Source of the DNA: SIBU01 sp964430335
GTDB taxonomy: Bacteria; Patescibacteriota; Minisyncoccia; Phycocordibacterales; SIBU01
NCBI GenBank assembly: GCA_964430335.1
Contig: CAYSEN010000014.1
Span: forward strand, 1-23,038
Reading direction: 5' to 3'
Length of the DNA stretch: 23,038 nucleotides
Below the pieces are notes generated by a model, which saw nothing but the letters and a program-made list of their open reading frames with translations, had not been told where the DNA came from and ran no database searches. A program made the translations under genes and the position numbers. Positions 7,192 through 12,921 of this stretch are shown piece by piece; position 1 is the stretch's first letter; the number at the start of each line of letters is the position of its first letter.

Positions 7192-7220
7192 ACAATACTT
7201 TCAAAGTATGGTTTTGTCAA
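7192..7220 (-). promoter_or_regulatory. Promoter and operator-like palindrome of the cupin gene
   Basis: On the minus strand: consensus -35 TTGACA (7215-7220), 17-nt spacer, -10 TATTGT (7192-7197). The spacer holds a perfect palindrome ATACTTT-C-AAAGTAT (7195-7209, 7-bp arms) that overlaps the -10 box, a good position for a repressor. The predicted leader is about 30 nt and contains an AGGAA Shine-Dalgarno-like site. Confidence 0.7.
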
Positions 7221-7333
7221 AAATTTAAAATTAAAATTATCTGCTATTTTTCAATGCGGAATCATTTTATATACATAATCTTTATGTAGAGAATCTAGAT
7301 CTGAGAGCTAACTATAAAAAACTCCTAAATAGT

Positions 7334-8056
7334 TTATTGGCCCAACCCTAAGTCCTTTAAAAATTTCTCCAATTCTTTACCTGTAATGTCTCTGGCAGTA
7401 TTTTGTTTTAAATTGCCGAGCTTTATATTCATTATTCTTGTTCGTTTTAGGTCGTGAACAGAAAAACCAACGGCCTCAGACATACGTTTTACTTGGTGCC
7501 TTTTTCCTTCGGTTAGAGTAATTGAAAAATGATGTTCGTCTAAAAGTTCCACTTTTGCTGGTTTTGTGATTTCTCCTTCTCCGATATCGACACCTTTTTC
7601 CATTTTTTCCTTAATGGTTTCGTTTAGGGCTCTTTCAGTGCCGACCTCGTATTCTTTTTCGTGTTCGTATTTTGGATTGAGGAGTCGGTCGGTGATTCTT
7701 CCGTCGTTGGTCAAAATAATTAGACCTTCAGAATTTTTGTCGAGTCTTCCTATCGGAAAAAAATCTTTCATTTTAAAGATGCTAGAAATTTCTTTTTCGT
7801 CTGCGGTGGGCGAGTGAGTTACGTAACCTTTTGGCTTGTAGTAGGCGAGGTAGCGGCGCGGCGTCTGCGACGCGCCGCCTTTCTTTTCTACAACATCCAC
7901 CTTGTCCTCAGGACCAACTTTTTGGCCGAGAACAGCTCTTTCACCATTTATTAGGACTTTTCCAGCTGAAATTAGGTCGTCCACTTCACGTCTGGTGGCT
8001 ACGCCTTTGTCAGCGAGGTATTTGTTTATTCTTACTTTGTCGCTTTTTTCGTTCAT
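7334..8056 (-). CDS. rluF: 23S rRNA pseudouridine synthase, RluF/RsuA family
   Basis: Converts a uridine in rRNA to pseudouridine. An N-terminal S4 RNA-binding domain (about residues 8-56, RINKYLADKGVATRREVDDL) is joined by a linker to the catalytic domain. The catalytic Asp is Asp106 in GRLDKNSEGLIILTNDG; late motifs HQVKRM and KRTRIMNIKLG resemble RluF more than RsuA or RluB. Length (240 residues) is normal to slightly short. The linker (about residues 58-68, KKGGASQTPRR) is encoded by a GC-only palindrome. The ATG at 8056 lies 6 nt after a TAGAAT -10 box, so the mRNA may be leaderless. The RluF assignment over RluB is moderately sure. Confidence 0.9.
   Translation of the reverse strand: MNEKSDKVRINKYLADKGVATRREVDDLISAGKVLINGERAVLGQKVGPEDKVDVVEKKGGASQTPRRYLAYYKPKGYVTHSPTADEKEISSIFKMKDFFPIGRLDKNSEGLIILTNDGRITDRLLNPKYEHEKEYEVGTERALNETIKEKMEKGVDIGEGEITKPAKVELLDEHHFSITLTEGKRHQVKRMSEAVGFSVHDLKRTRIMNIKLGNLKQNTARDITGKELEKFLKDLGLGQ
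7853..7878. repeat. GC-rich palindrome inside the rluF linker
   Basis: Arms GCGGCGCG (7853-7860) and CGCGCCGC (7871-7878), perfect over 8 bp with a 10-nt loop, in the middle of a gene of otherwise ordinary composition. It keeps the frame and encodes the flexible segment between the S4 and catalytic domains, as expected for a palindromic element tolerated in a linker. Confidence 0.55.
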
Positions 8057-8062
8057 TGGTTT

Positions 8063-8068
8063 ATTCTA
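8063..8068 (-). promoter_or_regulatory. -10 box of rluF, leaderless spacing
   Basis: TAGAAT on the minus strand with only 6 nt between it and the ATG at 8056. Transcription would start at or next to the start codon. No good -35 is visible. Confidence 0.5.
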
Positions 8069-8120
8069 AGCATTTTTGGCAATTTTAGCGAGTTTTCAGT
8101 AAATTCAATTTTAAATTTAG

Positions 8121-8129
8121 TGATATAAT
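8121..8129 (+). promoter_or_regulatory. Extended -10 promoter of the small membrane protein gene
   Basis: TGATATAAT, a perfect extended -10 (TGnTATAAT), ends 8 nt before the ATG at 8138. There is no Shine-Dalgarno, so the transcript is probably leaderless or nearly so. Confidence 0.7.
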
Positions 8130-8137
8130 GTTTCATT

Positions 8138-8335
8138 ATGGAAAACGAAATATTAAAAAAGCTTGCGGAGCAAGATATCAAGCTAAATGCAATTTATGAA
8201 TCAAGTGAGAAAATGCGTAAGTATTTTCTTTGGACACTTATTATTTCCGTAGCTGTGATAGTACTGCCAATGATTGGTTTGTTTTTCGCTTTGCCAGGTT
8301 TTCTAGGCTCATATAGTTCAGCCTTGAATTTTTAG
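8138..8335 (+). CDS. Small single-pass membrane protein, unknown function
   Basis: 65 residues: a charged N-terminal helix (MENEILKKLAEQDIKLNAIY, residues 1-20), a short basic stretch (KMRKYF), then one hydrophobic segment at about residues 30-55 that may be one long or two short helices. The helix-basic-membrane layout suggests an inner-membrane protein with a cytoplasmic coiled-coil N-terminus. I recall small proteins of this kind in CPR genomes but know no function. It is divergent from rluF, has its own extended -10 promoter, and is followed by a strong hairpin. A real gene is supported by promoter, hairpin and coherent topology. Confidence 0.75.
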   Translation: MENEILKKLAEQDIKLNAIYESSEKMRKYFLWTLIISVAVIVLPMIGLFFALPGFLGSYSSALNF

Positions 8336-8356
8336 TTTTTAAGGCTACTCATTTTT

Positions 8357-8395
8357 CCGAAAGGTTCAACCTTTTTGTAAGGTTGAACCTTTCGG
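8357..8395 (+). terminator. Strong 17-bp hairpin after the small membrane protein gene
   Basis: Perfect arms of 17 nt (8357-8373 and 8379-8395) around TTTGT. Each arm itself contains a near-perfect palindrome AAAGGTT-S-AACCTTT. The bases after the hairpin (ATTTAG) are only weakly T-rich, so termination is plausible but a palindromic repeat element is also possible. Confidence 0.6.
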
Positions 8396-8424
8396 ATTTA
8401 GCAAAAAACAAGTGTTTCCGAAAA

Positions 8425-8453
8425 TTGCTCGTCTGAGCATCACAACGTATAAT
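8425..8453 (+). promoter_or_regulatory. Candidate promoter of the dedA cluster
   Basis: TTGCTC (8425-8430), 17-nt spacer, TATAAT (8448-8453). A second TATAAT follows at 8461-8466, 16 nt before the GTG start at 8483. Either box could drive the dedA-HD-methyltransferase-YgjP cluster. Confidence 0.6.
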
Positions 8454-8482
8454 TTGGGAGTATAATCAGTGAATAAAACACC

Positions 8483-9067
8483 GTGACTTCCTTACCTATA
8501 ATTTATTTCATTACTCATTATGGCTATTTAGCCATTGTGATCGGCTCGCTTTTCGAGGGGGAGACGCTTTTGGTGATTGCTGGATTGGCGGTACAGCAAG
8601 GTTTGCTTGATTTGCCTTTAGTTTTCGCTTGCTCACTTTTCGGCACTCTTCTCGGAGACAACCTGTTTTTCTATCTAGGAAGAAAACATGGACATAAGTT
8701 GGTAGCGAAATATAAATTTTTCAGCAAAATGACCGTAGTTTCTGAAAAGATGTCTGGAAGTCATGGTCCGCTTTTAGCGTTCGGAATGAGGTTTATGTAT
8801 GGTTTTAGACACTTGGTGCCTTTTAGTTTGGGAATGTCTACGATCAAGACTAAAACATTTATGTTTTTCAACTTTTTAGGCGGATTAACTTGGGTTCTGG
8901 CGGTCGGTTTTGCTGGATATTTCTTTGGAGATGTTTTGGAAATTTATTTCGGAAGATTGAGGCATTTTGAATTTAGGGTTATTGTGTTTGCTATCGTGGT
9001 TTTGGTTATAGGCAGAATGATTTATAAATTTGCTAGCGCAGGTATTAATAGTTACTTAAATAAATAA
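8483..9067 (+). CDS. DedA-family membrane protein
   Basis: Membrane protein of the DedA/SNARE-associated superfamily; family members are tied to membrane homeostasis and, in some cases, flipping of undecaprenyl phosphate or phospholipid. 194 residues. It shows the early acidic motif GSLFEGETLLVIAG, the GDNLFFYLGRKHG segment, and the RFMYGFRHLVPFSLGMS block with the essential arginines before NFLGGLTWV. It ends in a hydrophobic C-terminal helix. The start is GTG (MTSLPIIYF), chosen because no in-frame ATG lies upstream near the -10 boxes. It is followed after one base by the HD-domain gene. Confidence 0.88.
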   Translation: MTSLPIIYFITHYGYLAIVIGSLFEGETLLVIAGLAVQQGLLDLPLVFACSLFGTLLGDNLFFYLGRKHGHKLVAKYKFFSKMTVVSEKMSGSHGPLLAFGMRFMYGFRHLVPFSLGMSTIKTKTFMFFNFLGGLTWVLAVGFAGYFFGDVLEIYFGRLRHFEFRVIVFAIVVLVIGRMIYKFASAGINSYLNK

Positions 9068-9068
9068 T

Positions 9069-9875
9069 ATGGAAAAAATTCCTAACCCTGAAATTGATTT
9101 TGAGCAACAAAAAACAAAATATTTTAGCAACCTGGCTCTCGGTGTAAAAGACACACTGGATTTGCATAAAGGGATGGGTGAATTGTGGGGTGAAGAAGGT
9201 ACAAGAGATGATTGGAGAAATGTGACCGAGCACTGTTTAGTTGAGGTGGCTAGGGTGAAGGAATTGGGATCGCTTCTCGGCTTAGGCGAAGAGGCTATGA
9301 AAAACCTGGTTGTGGCCGCCGCTGCTCACGATTTTAATAAAAAACATGAAATTCTTGGTCTAAAGAGCGCAGGTCTCTCGTGGGATAACTATGAAAAAAT
9401 TTCTGCTGAAGCCACGGCTAAGTTGGGATCCGCGGGGCTAGATAGTAGATTAATTCATATAATAAATTCAGTCGGACACCCCTCATTAATTGAAACTGAG
9501 GAGTTGCTTAAAAAAATCGAGAGTGTAGACCCTACGGAGGATGAGATATGTTTTTTACTTTTGCACTACATTGACGACTACACGATCAATAGTGAATGGG
9601 CAGTTCCTTCGGAAGTAGTTGAAGGGGTAAAAATTAATGATCTAGATAGGAGGATGCTAAAGAATGAGGCCAATCAAAACTATAGGGTTATCAATGAGGA
9701 CGGTAAAAAGCATTTTAATGGCAAAACAACTTATGAAATGCAAAGAGATTTGGGTAATCTTGTTGAAGTAAAAATAGCTGACCTTATTTACAAAAGAAGT
9801 GGAAGGAAAATTGATCCAAAAGATTTGCCATTCTATGTAGATCAGATAATAAAAGAAAGAATTACTAAACAATAA
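9069..9875 (+). CDS. HD-domain metal-dependent phosphohydrolase
   Basis: 268 residues. The HD superfamily pattern is visible: His55 (VTEHCLVEVARV), the HD pair His87-Asp88 (AAAAHDFNKKHE), a later His137 (SVGHPSL) and an acidic LLHYIDDYTI segment (His166, Asp169/Asp170) that may close the metal site. The C-terminal third is charged and unassigned. Such proteins hydrolyse nucleotides, cyclic nucleotides or phosphate monoesters; the substrate cannot be told here. It starts one base after the dedA stop and ends 3 nt before the methyltransferase, so they are co-transcribed. Confidence 0.82.
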   Translation: MEKIPNPEIDFEQQKTKYFSNLALGVKDTLDLHKGMGELWGEEGTRDDWRNVTEHCLVEVARVKELGSLLGLGEEAMKNLVVAAAAHDFNKKHEILGLKSAGLSWDNYEKISAEATAKLGSAGLDSRLIHIINSVGHPSLIETEELLKKIESVDPTEDEICFLLLHYIDDYTINSEWAVPSEVVEGVKINDLDRRMLKNEANQNYRVINEDGKKHFNGKTTYEMQRDLGNLVEVKIADLIYKRSGRKIDPKDLPFYVDQIIKERITKQ

Positions 9876-9878
9876 ATT

Positions 9879-10664
9879 ATGTTCAGCAAAAAAAATAATA
9901 AAAAGCTAGCATCCTCTGATACATCCTGGGACAAGGTGTCTCTGTGGTATGACGAACTTGTTGAATCGGGGGAAGGAACATACCAGAAGGATCTAATTTT
10001 GCCTAACCTGTTGCGTTTACTTGATTTAAAGAAAGATCAGAAAATTTTAGACCTTGCCTGCGGACAAGGATTTTTCTCAAGAGAGTTCGCAAAAACAGGT
10101 GCGTCTGTCCTCGGTGTTGACTTGTCAAAAAATCTAATAGACATCGCTAGAAAGAATTCACCTCGGGAAATTGCTTACGAGGTTTCTCCTGCTGACAAAC
10201 TTCAGTTTTTAGATAATGGCTCAGTAGATCTGATTGCTTGTATTTCTGCAATTCAAAACATGAGCAACGTACCAGAGGTTTTGGCAGAATGCGCTCGAGT
10301 AATGAAGGTTGGATCAAGGATGGTGATTGTCATGAATCATCCCACATTTCGTATCCCTAAACGTTCAAGCTGGGGTTATGACGAAGACTTGAAAATCCAA
10401 TTTCGAAGATTGGATGAATACATTTCCGAATCAAAATCAGACATAGTGGCCCACCCGGGTAGTGCTCCAGAAATTTCCACACCATCTTTTCATCATCCAC
10501 TACAATTTTATTTCAAAGCTTTTCATAAGGCTGGTTTGGTTGTGAGCAGGTTAGAAGAATGGACATCAAACAAAACCAGTGAACCTGGGGCTAGAGCGAG
10601 CGCTGAAAATAAGGCCAGAAAAGAATTTCCCATGTTCCTCATGATCGAAGTGAAAAAGGCATGA
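9879..10664 (+). CDS. Class I SAM-dependent methyltransferase
   Basis: 261 residues with a Rossmann-type methyltransferase domain: motif I ILDLACGQGFFSREF (residues 56-70), motif II GVDLSKNLIDIA (79-90), and the motif IV region VDLIACISAIQNM. The layout resembles methyltransferase family 11/25; the substrate is unknown. The first 15 residues are Lys/Ser-rich and probably disordered. It follows the HD gene by 3 nt and overlaps the next gene by 4 nt (ATGA), implying translational coupling. No Shine-Dalgarno is visible. Confidence 0.88.
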   Translation: MFSKKNNKKLASSDTSWDKVSLWYDELVESGEGTYQKDLILPNLLRLLDLKKDQKILDLACGQGFFSREFAKTGASVLGVDLSKNLIDIARKNSPREIAYEVSPADKLQFLDNGSVDLIACISAIQNMSNVPEVLAECARVMKVGSRMVIVMNHPTFRIPKRSSWGYDEDLKIQFRRLDEYISESKSDIVAHPGSAPEISTPSFHHPLQFYFKAFHKAGLVVSRLEEWTSNKTSEPGARASAENKARKEFPMFLMIEVKKA

Positions 10665-11233
10665 ATGTAGTTTTGCCCGATTATATTTTACGTAAAAGTA
10701 CAAAGAGCCGTCATGTGAGGATTAAAATTCTCCTTGGAGGCATATTAAGTGTTAGCGCTCCGAATCATCTATCTAAGGCGGTGATAGATAGTTTTTTACT
10801 TAAGCATATAGACTGGATCAATGAAAAGTTGGAATTTTTTAAGAATAATTCTGTTCCGGTAATTTCAAGGAAAACAGAAAAGAAGTTGTTTGAACAATAT
10901 AAAGATAGAGCTCAAGACTTGGCAGAGAAAAAAGTGTTAGAACATAACCGTTTTTATAATTTTCGATTTGGAAAAATTGCCATAAGGAACAGCAAGAGCA
11001 GATGGGGAAGTTGTTCAACAAAAGGAACCCTGTCCTTCAACTATAAGATTGTCTTTCTAAGCGAGCACTTGGCGGACTATCTGGTTGTTCATGAAATTTG
11101 TCACCTAAAAGAGCATAATCACGGTAAAGGTTTTTGGGATTTGGTAGGACAGACAATTCCTGACTATAAAGTACGAAGAGCGGAATTAAAAAAATGGGAC
11201 AAGACTTTTGTACCACCAGATTCTAATATATAA
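10661..11233 (+). CDS. YgjP-type zinc metalloprotease (M48-like, DUF45)
   Basis: 190 residues. The zinc site HEICH is at residues 144-148, with a third His in EHNHGKGFW (His154). The upstream family signature SKSRWGSCS is at 111-119, and the N-terminal half has the family's KSRHVRIKI beta region. Relatives include E. coli YgjP; cellular substrates are poorly known. It overlaps the methyltransferase stop by 4 nt. Its own stop codon falls inside the -10 box proposed for glutaredoxin. Confidence 0.92.
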   Translation: MNVVLPDYILRKSTKSRHVRIKILLGGILSVSAPNHLSKAVIDSFLLKHIDWINEKLEFFKNNSVPVISRKTEKKLFEQYKDRAQDLAEKKVLEHNRFYNFRFGKIAIRNSKSRWGSCSTKGTLSFNYKIVFLSEHLADYLVVHEICHLKEHNHGKGFWDLVGQTIPDYKVRRAELKKWDKTFVPPDSNI

Positions 11234-11234
11234 T
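11229..11234 (+). promoter_or_regulatory. -10 box of the glutaredoxin gene, leaderless spacing
   Basis: TATAAT overlaps the end of the preceding gene and lies 6 nt before the ATG at 11241. A weak -35 (TTGTAC at 11208-11213, 15-nt spacer) is possible. No Shine-Dalgarno is present. Confidence 0.55.
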
Positions 11235-11240
11235 ATTGTC

Positions 11241-11483
11241 ATGAGTATAATTATTTACACAAAAACAGGTTGTCCTTGGTGTCGCGATGCCTTGAGTTTT
11301 CTAAATGATAAAAAAGTTAAGTACGAGGAAAGGGAGGTTTTGTCTAACGCACAATTTTTTGATGAATTAAAAACCAAGAGCAATCAGACTAAAACTCCAA
11401 CTTTAGATATCGATGGCGATATTTTGGCAGATACAGATGCTAAAGCTATTGAGGTTTTTCTAAAATCAAAAGGTATTCTTTAA
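11241..11483 (+). CDS. Glutaredoxin-like thiol-disulfide protein
   Basis: 80 residues with a thioredoxin fold: strand MSIIIYTK, active site C9-P-W-C12, helix, strand KVKYEERE, the cis-Pro segment TPTLDIDGD, and a C-terminal helix. Two Cys at the active site allow dithiol chemistry on protein disulfides or glutathionylated or other small-thiol mixed disulfides. An upstream in-frame TTG at 11208 would add 11 residues and overlap the preceding gene. I chose the ATG at 11241 because it starts directly at the first beta strand and fits the -10 box. The next gene, a Cys-rich small protein, starts 4 nt after its stop. Confidence 0.9.
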   Translation: MSIIIYTKTGCPWCRDALSFLNDKKVKYEEREVLSNAQFFDELKTKSNQTKTPTLDIDGDILADTDAKAIEVFLKSKGIL

Positions 11484-11487
11484 TTTT

Positions 11488-11661
11488 ATGACACATTACG
11501 TTTGTACAGGTAGTTGTAAAGGTGAATCAGCTGGTCCTGGATTTTGTGAGGCGGAATTTTGTTCAAAGGAAGGTCAAGAGTTGGTACAGTGTGATTGTAG
11601 CGACGAACTTCACGAACATGCAGGCGAAAAACCTGAACCTGAAGATCCAGATTTCGCTTAG
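11488..11661 (+). CDS. 57-residue Cys-rich small protein
   Basis: Short frame I translated by hand: it begins MTHYVCTGSCKGESAGPGFC and ends in an acidic tail (EKPEPEDPDFA). Six cysteines (6, 10, 20, 25, 35, 37) and His3, His42 and His44 form C-x3-C, C-x4-C and C-x-C groups, suggesting one or two metal sites or a disulfide/thiol relay. It begins 4 nt after the glutaredoxin stop and ends 7 nt before the convergent MFS stop. I recall similar short Cys-rich proteins in CPR genomes without assigned function. Linkage to glutaredoxin suggests redox or metal handling; that is inference. Confidence 0.75.
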   Translation: MTHYVCTGSCKGESAGPGFCEAEFCSKEGQELVQCDCSDELHEHAGEKPEPEDPDFA

Positions 11662-11668
11662 TGTGTTT

Positions 11669-12838
11669 CTATTTCGTATCCTCAAGTTCTAGACTAGATT
11701 GAAGTCCTATAAATAGGATTATTGAGAGCATTATAAAAATATATTTTATTGGTAGTCCTAAGGTGAAAAGTGCTGTCGCTAGAAGCGGACTGATTACATA
11801 CGCCCATGGTCTCATGGTTCTAAACATTCCTATGACGTTGGCTTTTTCCGAGCTCACTTTTTTAAAGAAATAAGTTTCGCTCATAATTTCTACCATAGAT
11901 GCGCCTACTCTCGTCATGAACATAATGGCTGTCCAAAGTATTATACTTTTTGCCTGGATAAATGAAATCATCGCGGTTGCGATGGCCATGATTATAAAAC
12001 CGACAGACATAACTTCTTTTTCTCCCCATCTAGTGTCAGCAAGTCTTCCAAGTGGCGCTTCTGTAAGCACGAAAGGCAAAAGCATTATGCTAAACATAAT
12101 GCCGATTTCTCTCCAACTGAAACCGACGTATGTGTAAAGATAGATTGGTGTGTAAATCACCATCCAAGAATAGAAAAATTGTAGAAGGAAGTTTACTAAA
12201 AAAACACCTCTAATATTTTTGTCAGAGAAAATTTCAGTAACTGTATTTAGAAATGGCACCGGTCTATATTCGGCATCCTTAAAATCCTTTAAGTTGTTAT
12301 TTATTAGGAAAAGTATTGGAAGGATTATGACAGCCGAGGCTAGGAAAATTTTCCAATAATCTCCATCGGTCAGAATAAAACTAGCGATGAGTGGTGATAT
12401 GATCCAAGCAGTGTTTGATGTTGAGAGAAAAGTACCTCTAATTTTCCCCGTTCTTGAATCGCTCGAGAACCTTTCTAGAAATACATCCAAATTAAAGCCT
12501 ATTATGGCGGTTGCGATAAAGCTTAGGACGAAAAAAATAGAGATAAGCAAATCGTTTTGAAAAAAAGCTAGGCCGAGTAGTGACACTAATTCTATGCACA
12601 ATAATCCGAAGGTTGTTTTGAAATTGCCTAATTTTCTCAAAATTTTGGGCACGAATATGAAAGCGCCAATGGTCAAAGCTGAGGAAATCGTGTAGAGAAT
12701 CCCCACCAATTTTTCGGTAGTGAAATGCGATAAATAGGTGGAGTTTATGTATACGGGCAGGGTTGCGTGAAGAGCAAACAAGAAACCTAGAAGATAAATT
12801 ATGAATATACTTCCACTTGTGTTTTTATCTGAATCCAT
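11669..12838 (-). CDS. Major facilitator superfamily transporter
   Basis: 389 residues, almost wholly hydrophobic, with about 12 predicted membrane helices in two halves split by a charged loop near residues 180-205 (NNNLKDFKDAEYRP). Typical MFS loop motifs are recognisable though degenerate (FVPKILRKLG after helix 2 and PLGRLADTRWGEKE between helices 8 and 9). The substrate cannot be deduced. It is transcribed alone: a TATAAT lies 7 nt before its ATG and it converges with the Cys-rich gene. Its terminus is polar (LELEDTK). Confidence 0.88.
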   Translation of the reverse strand: MDSDKNTSGSIFIIYLLGFLFALHATLPVYINSTYLSHFTTEKLVGILYTISSALTIGAFIFVPKILRKLGNFKTTFGLLCIELVSLLGLAFFQNDLLISIFFVLSFIATAIIGFNLDVFLERFSSDSRTGKIRGTFLSTSNTAWIISPLIASFILTDGDYWKIFLASAVIILPILFLINNNLKDFKDAEYRPVPFLNTVTEIFSDKNIRGVFLVNFLLQFFYSWMVIYTPIYLYTYVGFSWREIGIMFSIMLLPFVLTEAPLGRLADTRWGEKEVMSVGFIIMAIATAMISFIQAKSIILWTAIMFMTRVGASMVEIMSETYFFKKVSSEKANVIGMFRTMRPWAYVISPLLATALFTLGLPIKYIFIMLSIILFIGLQSSLELEDTK

Positions 12839-12845
12839 GGCGAAA

Positions 12846-12851
12846 ATTATA
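12846..12851 (-). promoter_or_regulatory. Extended -10 box of the MFS gene, leaderless spacing
   Basis: On the minus strand TGGTATAAT, an extended -10, with 7 nt to the ATG at 12838. It abuts the terminator hairpin of the upstream rnj gene, whose 3' arm supplies the TG. Confidence 0.7.
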
Positions 12852-12852
12852 C

Positions 12853-12884
12853 CACAAAAGCGCCCATATTTGAGCGCTTTTGTG
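12853..12884 (-). terminator. Hairpin terminator after ribonuclease J
   Basis: Perfect 11-bp arms CACAAAAGCGC (12853-12863) and GCGCTTTTGTG (12874-12884) around 10 nt, 38 nt after the rnj stop. The T-run sits inside the 3' arm, so a shorter GCGC stem followed by TTTTG can act as an intrinsic terminator. It directly abuts the MFS promoter. Confidence 0.65.
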
Positions 12885-12921
12885 CATAGTATTTATGGAA
12901 TACGACGACGGCCTTTCTTTT

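Noticed and set aside
7272..7288. TACATAA-TCT-TTATGTA hairpin between rluF and the cupin promoter
   Set aside because: Seven A/T-rich base pairs in an AT-rich spacer can arise by chance; no gene or promoter position gives it a role.
7289..7333. Possible rluF terminator (AACTAT and ATAGTT arms)
   Set aside because: Only 6 A/T-rich pairs with a 13-nt loop; too weak to report as a terminator.
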